From Burkholderia seminalis DSM 23518 (GTDB taxonomy: Bacteria > Pseudomonadota > Gammaproteobacteria > Burkholderiales > Burkholderiaceae): 64,000 bases of DNA. The DNA is taken from contig NZ_CADFDK010000009.1 in the NCBI RefSeq assembly GCF_902832885.1, positions 1 to 64,000 on the forward strand, read 5' to 3'. Positions 31,629-39,593 of the stretch are shown in pieces; the first letter of the stretch is position 1, and each line of letters opens with the position of its first letter. A model generated the notes under the pieces. It saw only the letters and a list, made by a program, of their open reading frames with translations. It did not search any database and was not told the origin of the DNA. The position numbers and the translations under genes are program-made.

Positions 31629-33156
31629 AGTCCATCGCCGCGTGCGCGACGTCGACGCTCGCCGTTTTCTGCGGCGGGCGGATCAGCAGCAACAGCGGGA
31701 TCATCAGCAGCGTCGCCACGAACATCAGCTTGAAGTCGTTCAGGTAAGCGATCATCGCCGCCTGCTGGTTGATCGTGCGATCGAGCAGCGCGATGTCGAG
31801 GCGGCTGCCGGCCAGCGCCTGCACGGCCGGGTCGAACGGCGTGATGTGGGTCGCGAGGTCGGCATGCGCGACCTGCGTGTTGCGCGTCATCAGCGTCTGC
31901 ACGATCGAGATGCCGATACTGCTGCCGATGTTGCGCATCAGGCTGTAGGTGGCCGTGCCGTCCGCGCGCAACTCCGGCGGCAGCGTCGAGAACGACAGCG
32001 CGCTCAGCGGCACGAACACGAGCCCCAGCCCGAAGCCCTGGACCACGCCCGGCCACACGATGTCCGATTCGGACAGCACGACCGTGTACTGCATCATCTG
32101 CCATAGCGCGAGCGCGGAAATCGCGAGCCCCGCGAGCAGCAGCATCCGTGCATCCACGTATTTCAGCAGCCTGCCGACGAGCAGCATCGCGATCATCGTG
32201 CCGGCGCCGCTCGGCGCGGTGACGAGGCCCGTCGTCGCGACCGGGTAGCCCATCAGGTTCTGCAGCATCGGCGGCAGCAGGGCGCGCGTCGCGTACAACA
32301 CCGCGCCGACGACGAAGATGAACAGCGTACCCGTCGCGAAGTTCGGGTCGCGCAGCAGCTCCGACTTGAAGAACGATGCCTTGCCGACGGTCGCCGTATG
32401 CACGAGGAAGAACGCGAAGCTGAGCGCCGCGACGAGCGCCTCGATGCGGATCTCGTACGAACCGAACCAGTCGAGCTGTTCGCCGCGGTCGAGCATGGCC
32501 TGGAACGCGCCGATCGCGAGCGCCAGCGTCGCGAAGCCGAACGCATCGAATTTCACGTGCGGGCGCGGCGCGCGTGCCGGCAGGAAGGTCATCACGCCGG
32601 CGAGCGCGAACGCGCCGATCGGCACGTTGATGAAGAACACCCAGCGCCAGTTGTAGCTGTCCGTGAGCCAGCCGCCGAGCGTCGGGCCGAGGATCGGGCC
32701 GACCATCACGCCCATCCCCCAGATCGCCATCGCCTGGCCTTGTTTCTCGCGCGGGTTGATGTCGAGCAGGATCGACTGCGACAGCGGCACCAGCGCGGCG
32801 CCGAACACGCCCTGCAGCAGCCGCGCGCCGACGATCTGCACGAGCGTCTCGGACAGCCCGCACAGCGCCGACGCCACCGTGAAACCCGCGATCGACACGA
32901 TCAGCAGCCGCTTGACGCTCAACCGGTCGGACAGCCAGCCGGTGAGCGGCGTCGCGATCGCCGCGGCGACGATGTAGGAGGTCAGCACCCACGTGATTTC
33001 GTCCTGCGACGCGGACAGCGTGCCCTGCATGTGCGGCAGCGCGACGTTCGCGATCGTGCTGTCGAGGGTCTGGATCAGCGTGGCGAGCATGATCGACAGG
33101 GTCAGCATCGGCCGGTTCAGGGCGGGCGAGGCGGGGGCGTCGGCGGCGGGGTTCAA
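31627..33156 (-). CDS. DHA2-family drug efflux permease (EmrB-like)
   Basis: The 509-residue protein has fourteen predicted membrane segments, the motif GWLSDRLSVKRLLIVSI after helix 2, and motif C-like GPILGPTLGGWLTD, all typical of DHA2 drug/H+ antiporters such as EmrB. No EmrA-type membrane fusion partner or TolC-type channel is adjacent, so it may act alone or with distant partners. A MarR regulator is divergently encoded 135 bases away and shares an operator with it, so induction by MarR ligands is likely. Confidence 0.9.
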   Translation of the reverse strand: MNPAADAPASPALNRPMLTLSIMLATLIQTLDSTIANVALPHMQGTLSASQDEITWVLTSYIVAAAIATPLTGWLSDRLSVKRLLIVSIAGFTVASALCGLSETLVQIVGARLLQGVFGAALVPLSQSILLDINPREKQGQAMAIWGMGVMVGPILGPTLGGWLTDSYNWRWVFFINVPIGAFALAGVMTFLPARAPRPHVKFDAFGFATLALAIGAFQAMLDRGEQLDWFGSYEIRIEALVAALSFAFFLVHTATVGKASFFKSELLRDPNFATGTLFIFVVGAVLYATRALLPPMLQNLMGYPVATTGLVTAPSGAGTMIAMLLVGRLLKYVDARMLLLAGLAISALALWQMMQYTVVLSESDIVWPGVVQGFGLGLVFVPLSALSFSTLPPELRADGTATYSLMRNIGSSIGISIVQTLMTRNTQVAHADLATHITPFDPAVQALAGSRLDIALLDRTINQQAAMIAYLNDFKLMFVATLLMIPLLLLIRPPQKTASVDVAHAAMD

Positions 33157-33211
33157 GCGGGTGTCTCCGTCGGGCGATCGCCGTGGGCGGCGATCCGGTA
33201 TGGTTCAAATT

Positions 33212-33225
33212 ATAAGCATGCTTAT
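33212..33225. promoter_or_regulatory. MarR-type operator
   Basis: A perfect 14-bp palindrome, ATAAGCATGCTTAT, sits in an AT-rich island between the divergent efflux and MarR genes. MarR proteins bind palindromes of about this size. Its placing 55 bases upstream of the efflux start and 66 upstream of marR suits repression of both. Confidence 0.7.
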
Positions 33226-33291
33226 TATAAAGCCACTTATCGCCTGGGAGCGAGCCGCGGCCCGCCGGCGGCTTGACCCTATAATCGGCGG

Positions 33292-33732
33292 ATGGACAAG
33301 ACTTACGAGAACCGGATCGGTTACCTGATCGCCGACGTGGCTCGCCTGAACGGACGCCTGTTCGACCGGCGCGCGAAGCGCATCGGGCTGACGCGGGCAC
33401 AAAGCCGCGTGCTCGCGTACCTGACGTGGAAGGGCGAGATGAACCAGGCGCGGCTGGCCGAATGGCTCGAGATCACGCCGATCTCGCTGACGCGCCTGCT
33501 CGACCGGATGGAAAGCTACGGCTGGATCGAACGCATCGCGAACGACGACGACCGCCGCGCGTTCGTGATCCGGTTGACCGACAAGGCGCGGGAGATCTTT
33601 CCGCAGATGCTCGAAGTGGGCGATACCGTCGCCGACGACGGGCTGCGCGGCTTCACGTCCGACGAGCGCGATACGCTGGTGCGGCTGCTCGGACGCGTGC
33701 GTCACAACCTGATCGATTGCGGCGGGGAGTGA
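33292..33732 (+). CDS. MarR-family regulator
   Basis: The 146-residue protein has the MarR winged helix: KRIGLTRAQSRVLAYL, then MNQARLAEWLEITPISLTRLLDRMES as recognition region, and the wing with the DDRR motif (IANDDDRRAFVIRLTDKARE). MarR dimers release DNA on binding small phenolic or drug-like ligands. Divergence from the efflux gene and the palindrome between them imply it controls that pump and itself. No cysteine is obvious, so a redox mechanism is unlikely. Confidence 0.9.
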   Translation: MDKTYENRIGYLIADVARLNGRLFDRRAKRIGLTRAQSRVLAYLTWKGEMNQARLAEWLEITPISLTRLLDRMESYGWIERIANDDDRRAFVIRLTDKAREIFPQMLEVGDTVADDGLRGFTSDERDTLVRLLGRVRHNLIDCGGE

Positions 33733-33737
33733 CGCGG

Positions 33738-33753
33738 GCGCCCGTTCGGGCGC
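33738..33753 (+). terminator. hairpin after the MarR gene
   Basis: A 6-bp GC stem (GCGCCC and GGGCGC, loop GTTC) begins six bases after the MarR stop. There is no T run, so it is at best a weak or Rho-assisted terminator. Confidence 0.35.
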
Positions 33754-33948
33754 ACCGGCGGCCGGCTGAGCGAGCGCTACCCGGCGCGGCTCGTGTCATG
33801 CCGGGTGTTCAACGGACCGGCACCGCGAGCGCGAACACCGCGACCCAGGGACCCGCCCCGTACGATGGCCGCTGCGTGGCGCGGCGCAATACGGGGCGGT
33901 TTCATGGCGTTTCCGGCTTGCGTTCGCGTAGTCGAGTCACTATCTTGC

Positions 33949-33970
33949 AACTTCAAGTTCACTTGAGGTC
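33949..33970 (+). promoter_or_regulatory. MerR-type operator/promoter overlapping the leader
   Basis: A near-perfect inverted repeat (CTTCAAGT then TC then ACTTGAGG, 7 of 8 paired) ends five bases before the MerR start codon. Repeats of this form are typical MerR-family sites. Lying on the ribosome-binding region, it would let the protein repress its own gene. Confidence 0.55.
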
Positions 33971-33974
33971 AAGC

Positions 33975-34400
33975 ATGAGCTGTCTGGACATTGCCGAGGT
34001 GGCGCGGCGCTCGGGATTGCCCGCGTCGACGCTGCGCTACTACGAGGAAAAAGGGTTGATCGTTCCGGTCGGCCGGCACGGGCTGCGGCGGCAATACGAC
34101 GAATCGGTGCTGGAGCGTCTGGCACTGATCGCGCTCGGCCGCGAGGCCGGTTTCTCGCTCGACGACATCCTCGCGATGGTCGGCACGGACGGCCAGCCCG
34201 CGATCGATCGCGCGAAGCTCGACGGCAAGGCCGACGAACTCGACCGCACGATCCGCCGTCTCGGCGCCGTGCGCGACATGCTGCGGCACGCGGCCGTGTG
34301 CCCGGCGCCGAGCCACCTCGAATGTCCGTCGTTCCGGAAGCTGCTGCGCATCGCCGCGCATCGTCATCCGGCGCGTCGCACGAAGACGGACGGTGCGTAG
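33975..34400 (+). CDS. MerR-family regulator
   Basis: The 141-residue protein opens with the MerR winged helix (MSCLDIAEVARRSGLPASTLRYYEEKGLI), then the GFSLDDILAMV segment and a long dimer helix. Two cysteines near the C-terminus (AAVCPAPSHLECPS) are spaced C-x6-C and could sense metal or redox state, but this does not match the SoxR cluster. No target operon is adjacent other than the downstream membrane protein, three bases after its stop region. The ATG at 33975 was taken; the longer frame from 33426 overlaps the MarR gene. Confidence 0.85.
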   Translation: MSCLDIAEVARRSGLPASTLRYYEEKGLIVPVGRHGLRRQYDESVLERLALIALGREAGFSLDDILAMVGTDGQPAIDRAKLDGKADELDRTIRRLGAVRDMLRHAAVCPAPSHLECPSFRKLLRIAAHRHPARRTKTDGA

Positions 34401-34484
34401 GCCGTGAGCGCGCGCGATGCGCGGGTGGCAGTCGCAGTCCGGCCGAAAGTCGAAAACGAACACGGAAAACAACGGGGTTGCCGC

Positions 34485-35291
34485 GTGTCGATATTGCTCG
34501 TGCCATTGCTTGTGCTTTATGTGCTTCCGGCCGCGTATGCGGCATCGAAGGTCGGGCCGCATTACGGGTTTCTCGCGGGGTGCGCGACGATGGCGGGGGT
34601 GCTGGCGGCGCAGACCATGCTGCTGACGTGGGGCGCCGCGGCGGTGAAACGGCGGCGTGGGGCCGGCGGGCAGCCTGGGGCGACCGTACCGGCCGAACCC
34701 GCCGATGGCCGCGAGGCCGAGCCCGAAGACGAGGCGGGCGACGCGCCCGGCGTGCAGCTTCGATACGGCGAGCATGCGCGATTCAAGCAACTGGTTCTGA
34801 TTGCCGGCGCCGCGCACAGCGGCGTCGCGCGTCGTTTCTACGACAAGGCGAAGCAGGCGATCGAAGCGTTCGTGGAAGTCGAGGCGGGGCGCGACGGTTC
34901 GGGCGCGGCGATGGTGCGGGCGGCCGAACTGGCGCCGGCGGACGGCCTGTCGCCGCCGGCGGACGAAACGCTGACCGTGTTCGTGTCGGACGACGGCGCG
35001 TGGTCGGGGTTTCGCGTGGGCGACGACAGCTTCCGGTTTCGCCACGGTGCGATCACGGGGCTGCGACTCACGATGGTGATGCCGGTTCGCTGGAACGGCG
35101 ACTACATGGTGACGTTCCGGTTCGACGTGCCGAAACGGGGAGCGGTCGGCGCATACGTCACGCATTCGACGTGGTTCGATCTCGGCGTGGCACATGCCGA
35201 ACGCCGGTCACGCGCGCTCATCCGTGCCTGTCGCGAGATCGCGTCCGTGCTCGACGTGGCGTTCGACGTCGACGAAACCTCGGACGACTGA
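34485..35291 (+). CDS. membrane-anchored protein of unknown function
   Basis: The 268-residue product begins with two hydrophobic segments (about residues 2-20 and 28-50), then a charged Arg/Gly/Glu linker, and a soluble domain of about 180 residues with strand-like segments such as ETLTVFVSDDGAWSGFRVGDDSFRF. No family is recognised. The soluble part probably faces the cytoplasm given the RRRR-rich stop after the second helix. GTG at 34485 was chosen; another GTG at 34404 would add 27 residues without clear character. It is convergent with the next gene. Confidence 0.7.
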   Translation: MSILLVPLLVLYVLPAAYAASKVGPHYGFLAGCATMAGVLAAQTMLLTWGAAAVKRRRGAGGQPGATVPAEPADGREAEPEDEAGDAPGVQLRYGEHARFKQLVLIAGAAHSGVARRFYDKAKQAIEAFVEVEAGRDGSGAAMVRAAELAPADGLSPPADETLTVFVSDDGAWSGFRVGDDSFRFRHGAITGLRLTMVMPVRWNGDYMVTFRFDVPKRGAVGAYVTHSTWFDLGVAHAERRSRALIRACREIASVLDVAFDVDETSDD

Positions 35292-35292
35292 C

Positions 35293-36174
35293 TCATCCCG
35301 CGTAATACACGCGGCATTCCATCTCGCGTCCGCGCACGATGCGCTTGCCGACGAGCGAGCCGTACGTTTCGGTGAAGACGGTGCGCTGGTGCTCGCGCTG
35401 CACGGCGTCGTAGAAATAGAGCGAGACCCAGTCCGTCGGGCGGTCGGCCTCCGGCGTGCGCATCGCGGCATGCAGGCTCAGCGCGGTGAAATGCCAGCCG
35501 CCCTTGGTCATGTGCATCACCGGCGGCGGCACATAGCCGTCCGCGTTCAGGCGCCGGTGCGCGAGCGTCGGCAGCATGCCGGCGGCCGCCTTGTGGCGGT
35601 ACTGGCGGTCGATATAGAGCAGCAGTTCGACGGGCGGCTCCGTGCCGGGGCCGGCATGTTGCATGTGACCCTGCCAGCGCCGGCGCCGGCTCAGCACGTC
35701 GTCGAGCGCGGTGCGGATGCCGGCCGCGCGCCGCGGGCCGACCCCCGCGATCGTTTCGAGCTGGCCGTTGCGAGCCGCGCGTTCGAGTTCCTCGAGCGTA
35801 TCGATGTGCAGCAGGTCGTGGATGCGCAGCGCGAGCGCATGGCCGATGCCCGGCACGGCTTCGAACGCGGACGCGCGCTGGGCGTCGCCGCACAGCCGGT
35901 CGAGCTGGCGCCAGCGGCCCGTCACCAGCAACTCGGCGATCGCCTGCGCGACGCCCGTGCCGATTTCGGGCAGCGCGCCGAGCGCGTCGATGCCGCCGGA
36001 TTCGAACACGGTGCGGATATCGCGGTCGAGCGCCTCGACCGTCTCGGCCGACGCGCGGTAGGCGGCGACCCGGTAAGGATTCGCGCCCTGGTCGGCCAGC
36101 CGCTGCGCGGCCTCGCGCAGGCAGGTCGCGATGTGGCGGTTTTCCTCGAACGTTTGGCTGGCGGTCGTCTGCAT
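35293..36174 (-). CDS. helix-hairpin-helix protein with a DNA polymerase X-like N-terminus
   Basis: The 293-residue protein resembles the N-terminal part of bacterial family X DNA polymerases. Residues about 1-185 hold an 8-kDa-like helical domain (NPYRVAAYRASAETVEAL) and helix-hairpin-helix motifs (LPEIGTGVAQAIAELL, VPGIGHALALRIHDLL, IAGVGPRRAAGIRTAL) that bind DNA without sequence preference. There is no polymerase palm domain or PHP nuclease. The last 110 residues (LLLYIDRQYRHKAA onward) form a different domain that I do not recognise. A role in DNA repair is possible but unproven. Confidence 0.78.
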   Translation of the reverse strand: MQTTASQTFEENRHIATCLREAAQRLADQGANPYRVAAYRASAETVEALDRDIRTVFESGGIDALGALPEIGTGVAQAIAELLVTGRWRQLDRLCGDAQRASAFEAVPGIGHALALRIHDLLHIDTLEELERAARNGQLETIAGVGPRRAAGIRTALDDVLSRRRRWQGHMQHAGPGTEPPVELLLYIDRQYRHKAAAGMLPTLAHRRLNADGYVPPPVMHMTKGGWHFTALSLHAAMRTPEADRPTDWVSLYFYDAVQREHQRTVFTETYGSLVGKRIVRGREMECRVYYAG

Positions 36175-36270
36175 GGCGAGGGACCTGGGGAAGCTCAAAC
36201 GGAATGGACGCGGCGAACGATGCGCCGGTCGGCCTTTTCCACCATTGTCGCGGCACGCGACGAAGAAAAC

Positions 36271-36284
36271 TTGATGCACGTCAA
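36271..36284 (-). promoter_or_regulatory. FNR/ANR-like box
   Basis: TTGATGCACGTCAA matches the FNR/ANR consensus TTGAT-N4-ATCAA at nine of ten positions and lies about 97 bases upstream of the helix-hairpin-helix gene. This suggests control by oxygen or nitric oxide. One such site can arise by chance, so confidence is limited. Confidence 0.4.
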
Positions 36285-36356
36285 TGGCAAACGTAGCACA
36301 TGCGCGAAGCGCACGGTCGTGCCGGTTGGCGGCACGACCGTGCGGCGCGGGTGCGC

Positions 36357-37892
36357 TTACGCGTCGAGGAACGACTGCGCGTTCTCGGCCTCGGCTGCCG
36401 TGCGCAGCGCGGCGAGCGCCCGTTTCTCGATCTGCCGCACGCGTTCGCGCGACATGCCCGCGTCCTGCGCGATCGCGTCGTACGTATCGGGCTCGGCGCC
36501 GCCGAGGCCGAACCGCCGGCTCAGCACGTCGGCCTCGGCCGGCGTGACCGACCGGAGCAGCGACCGCACGCAGTCGCGCATGCGGGTGTCGGCCAGTCGC
36601 TCGAACGGGCTGGCCGAGGTTTGATCCTCGATCAGTTCCACGAGCCCGGTGTCCGCGTCGGGCAGCGGCGTGTCGAGCGACACCGGTTCGGCCGGCAGGG
36701 CGAGCACCGCGCGCAGTTTGTCCTCGGCCAGGCCGGTTTCGGCCGCGAGCTCGGCAGGCGTCGCCCGCCGGCCCGTGCGCTGGCGAAAGCGCAGCGCATG
36801 CCGCTGCACGCGCTGGTACTGGTCGCCGACGTGTACCGGCACGCGGATCGTGCGCGAGCGATCGGCAACGGCACGCGTGATCGCCTGACGAATCCACCAG
36901 GTCGCATAGGTCGAGAACTTGAACCCGCGCCGGTATTCGAACTTCTCGATCGCGCGCATCAGGCCGAGGCAACCGTCCTGCACGAGATCGGACAGGTCGA
37001 CGCCGCGGTTCATGTGCTTGCGCGCGATCGACAGCACGAGCCGCAGGTTTGCCTCGAGCATCGCGCGCGTCGCGTCGCGCACTTTCTGCTGGCCGTCGCG
37101 CAGCGCGGCCCCCAATGCCCGCCGCGCGACCGCGTCGAAGCGGGCGGCTTCGCCCGTCGCGGCGTCGTGCGGCGCGGTCGCGAGCGCGTGCACGGCGCGG
37201 CTGGCGTCGTCGATGGCCGGGGCCGCCCATGGCAGCGAACCGAGCAGGGCGGCCATGGCGTTGCGCGCGTCGCGATAGGCGTCGGAACGGAAGCCATGCG
37301 CGTGCAACGCGTCGCGCAACGTCGAGACGGCTGCCTGCAGCACGTCGTAGCGGGCGGGTTCGGACGTGTCGCCGTCTTCGTCCTCAGTCGTGCCGGTGGC
37401 AGCCGCCGCACCCGTTGCCCGGTGGCGCGCAAGCAGCGCGTCGACCGCCGCCGGATACCCCGCGATCGCGTGCAGCACCTGATGGCGCCCCGTCTCGATT
37501 TCGCGGGCGAGCACGATTTCGCCTTCGCGCGTCAGCAGCGGCACCGCCTGCATGCGCCGCATGTAGAGCGCGAGCGGATCGGTCGACGCACTCGTGCCGC
37601 GTGCGAGTTCGCCGAGCATGGCCCGGCCTTCGTCGAGCGTGTCGCGATCGACGTCGACCGGCGCCGCGGCGGCGAACGGTGCGGGCGCGGCCGGCTCGTC
37701 GAGCACGGCGATGCCGATGTCGGCAAGCGCGGCGCGCACGACGTCGAGCGCATCGGGGCTGTCGCTTTCGGGCGGCAGCGCGTCGACGAGGTCGGCGTGT
37801 GTCAGATAACCCTGTTCGCCGGCAAGCGCCAGCAACTGGATGATCGGATCGAGCGGTGTGTCCGCCCGGGAAGTGGGGCGTGGCGTAGTCAT
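36357..37892 (-). CDS. RpoD-like sigma-70 factor (paralogue)
   Basis: The 511-residue protein has sigma-70 regions in order: 1.2 (DPLALYMRRMQAVPLLTREGE), a non-conserved linker, 2.1-2.4 (NLRLVLSIARKHMNRGVDLS through TYATWWIRQAITRAVADRSR), 3 (GRRATPAELAAETGL) and 4.2 (SRERVRQIEKRALAAL). It is shorter than housekeeping RpoD and has a different, acidic/Ala-rich N-terminus. It is probably a secondary group-2 factor. Such RpoD paralogues are common on secondary replicons of Burkholderia. The regulon is unknown. Confidence 0.88.
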   Translation of the reverse strand: MTTPRPTSRADTPLDPIIQLLALAGEQGYLTHADLVDALPPESDSPDALDVVRAALADIGIAVLDEPAAPAPFAAAAPVDVDRDTLDEGRAMLGELARGTSASTDPLALYMRRMQAVPLLTREGEIVLAREIETGRHQVLHAIAGYPAAVDALLARHRATGAAAATGTTEDEDGDTSEPARYDVLQAAVSTLRDALHAHGFRSDAYRDARNAMAALLGSLPWAAPAIDDASRAVHALATAPHDAATGEAARFDAVARRALGAALRDGQQKVRDATRAMLEANLRLVLSIARKHMNRGVDLSDLVQDGCLGLMRAIEKFEYRRGFKFSTYATWWIRQAITRAVADRSRTIRVPVHVGDQYQRVQRHALRFRQRTGRRATPAELAAETGLAEDKLRAVLALPAEPVSLDTPLPDADTGLVELIEDQTSASPFERLADTRMRDCVRSLLRSVTPAEADVLSRRFGLGGAEPDTYDAIAQDAGMSRERVRQIEKRALAALRTAAEAENAQSFLDA

Positions 37893-37998
37893 GTCGATGG
37901 CGGCGCGAGCCGCGTTCCTGTCGGGGCGGGCCGAAGCTCGCCGGTTTGCGGTGGCCGGTTGCTCGCGAACGCTCGTCCGCGCCGGTCAGCCTGACATC

Positions 37999-38031
37999 GT
38001 TCAAGTTGAGGGCATTTGCGCCAACTTCAAC
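37999..38031. promoter_or_regulatory. inverted repeat upstream of the sigma factor gene
   Basis: GTTCAAGTTG and CAACTTCAAC form a 10-bp inverted repeat (one mismatch) with a 13-base spacer, about 107 bases upstream of the sigma factor start. The arms resemble part of the MerR-type repeat at 33949-33970. It may be an operator for the sigma gene. Confidence 0.4.
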
Positions 38032-38185
38032 GTGGGCGCCGCGGACGAGCAGCACACCGCGTGCCCGCGCCATCCGGGCCAGGAAACAAAAAGTAACCGA
38101 TCATACGCGCGGAAATCTGCAGGGGACGTAAGCTAGAGTCAGGCGCGCGCCCGGCGGCGGCGCGCGGATTCTGCCGGAGCACGAG

Positions 38186-38611
38186 ATGAACCCGATTCCC
38201 GCCGCGAGGCCTGCCGTCATCGCGCTGGCCGCGCTGACGCTCGGCGGCTGCTACTACACGAGCCCGTACGGTTATGCGCCTTATTACGCACCGGCGCCCG
38301 CGACGGTGTCACAGCGTGAAATTCCGGTTGCGCCGGCCACGCCCGGTCCGGCCCCTTCCACGGTACCAGCCACCCCGGACTACGTCGAAGCGCCGGCGCC
38401 GGTATATGTCGCGCCGGCCTATGTGCCGGCGCCGTATCCATACTACGCCCCCGCGTATTACCCGGGCTGGTACGGGCCACCCGTCACGATCGGCTTCTGG
38501 GGCCGCTGGGGCGGCGGCGGATACTGGGGCGGGCGCGGCGGCTACTGGCATCGTCCGTGGGGCGGCGGGCATTGGGGTGGCGGCCACTGGGGCGGCGGCC
38601 ATCGGCACTGA
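38186..38611 (+). CDS. Tyr/Gly/Trp-rich lipoprotein
   Basis: The 141-residue product has a lipoprotein signal (hydrophobic stretch, lipobox LGGC with Cys near residue 22). The mature chain is rich in Tyr, Pro and Ala (YAPYYAPAPA, APAYVPAPYPYYAP) and then Gly, Trp and His, ending in HWGGGHWGGGHWGGGHRH-type repeats. His clusters could bind metal. No domain is recognised. The next gene, a secreted SH3-like protein, begins about 40 bases on and has similar composition, so they are probably expressed together at the envelope. Confidence 0.75.
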   Translation: MNPIPAARPAVIALAALTLGGCYYTSPYGYAPYYAPAPATVSQREIPVAPATPGPAPSTVPATPDYVEAPAPVYVAPAYVPAPYPYYAPAYYPGWYGPPVTIGFWGRWGGGGYWGGRGGYWHRPWGGGHWGGGHWGGGHRH

Positions 38612-38654
38612 TCGGCATCGGCCGGCGCGCGGCGGCACCGCGCGGGAGAGCATC

Positions 38655-39467
38655 ATGAGAAATACGTTTGTCCGCAGCCTGTGCGTCGTCCTGGTGGGCC
38701 TGGCGGCCGCGCCGGGCATGGCCGACGCGCAGAGCAGCGCTTACACGAATTCGCCGGCCGAGCTGTTTGCCGGGCCGGCGCCCGATTATCCGGTGGTCGC
38801 GCAGATCCCGCCCGATACCGCGCTGGACGTATTCGGCTGCCTGAGCGATTACTCGTGGTGCGACGTCGCGCTGCCGGGCGTGCGCGGCTGGATCGATGCG
38901 CAGTTGCTCGAATATCCGTACCAGGGCAGCTACGTACCGTTGCTCGAATACGGCGCGATCATCGGGGTCCCGGTGACGGGATTCGCGATCGCCGCGTACT
39001 GGGATCGCTATTACCGGCACCGGCCGTGGTACCACGACCGCGATCGCTGGGCGCATCGTCCGGAGCCGCGGCTCGGCCCCGGCGGCATGCCGCCGGGACA
39101 AGGCCGTCCGCAGCCGGGCGGGCCGATGCAGGGTGCGCCGGGCGGCCCGCCGCCCGTGCACGACGCGCGGCCGTCGGCCGCACGCGGCGGCTGGAACGGC
39201 GCGATTCGCACACCGCCACCGGCAGCGCCGGCGCCTTCACCGATGCCGGGAGGCGCGGGCAACGCGCGTCCCGCCAACCCGCCGCCGGCCGTGGTGCGCC
39301 CGCAGCCCGCGCCGGGTGGCGAGGCGCGGCCGATGCCGCCGCCGGTGCGCCAGGGAGGCGGGGGCGGCGGCGGTTACGCGCGGCCTCAAGGCGGCGGAAA
39401 CGGCGGCGGTAACCACGGCGGCGGAGGCGGCGGGGGCGGTGGCGGCCCCGAGGAATTCCGTCATTGA
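38655..39467 (+). CDS. secreted SH3b-domain protein
   Basis: The 270-residue protein has a Sec signal (MRNTFVRSLCVVLVGLAAAP, cleavage after ADA near residue 25). A bacterial SH3 domain follows at about 28-85 (SPAELFAGPAPDYPVVAQIP through VRGWIDAQLLEY), a fold that often binds peptidoglycan. A short hydrophobic segment and a long Pro/Gly/Arg-rich tail with runs of Gly make up the rest. The tail looks disordered. A terminator-like hairpin follows. The longer frame from 38274 overlaps the lipoprotein gene and was rejected. Confidence 0.8.
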   Translation: MRNTFVRSLCVVLVGLAAAPGMADAQSSAYTNSPAELFAGPAPDYPVVAQIPPDTALDVFGCLSDYSWCDVALPGVRGWIDAQLLEYPYQGSYVPLLEYGAIIGVPVTGFAIAAYWDRYYRHRPWYHDRDRWAHRPEPRLGPGGMPPGQGRPQPGGPMQGAPGGPPPVHDARPSAARGGWNGAIRTPPPAAPAPSPMPGGAGNARPANPPPAVVRPQPAPGGEARPMPPPVRQGGGGGGGYARPQGGGNGGGNHGGGGGGGGGGPEEFRH

Positions 39468-39504
39468 CGTCGCCGGCGCCGCGGATCTCCCCGTGCGCCG
39501 GACG

Positions 39505-39532
39505 AAAAAAAGCCGCTCCGGAGAGCGGCTTT
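39505..39532 (-). terminator. terminator of ilvD
   Basis: A perfect 10-bp stem (AAAGCCGCTC and GAGCGGCTTT, loop CGGA) is preceded on the plus strand by a run of A, which gives stem plus T run on the minus strand. It lies about 60 bases after the ilvD stop and probably also halts transcripts from the SH3 gene. Confidence 0.8.
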
Positions 39533-39593
39533 CGATTCGGGCTTGCGGTCGGTTGCGTGGCCGGCAACCGATCGCCGGCATGCGCCCTTTGCG

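Noticed and set aside
38521-38608. DNA repeat or CRISPR-like array
   Set aside because: The repetition reflects Gly-Gly-His-Trp codons in the lipoprotein gene; units are short and there are no spacers.
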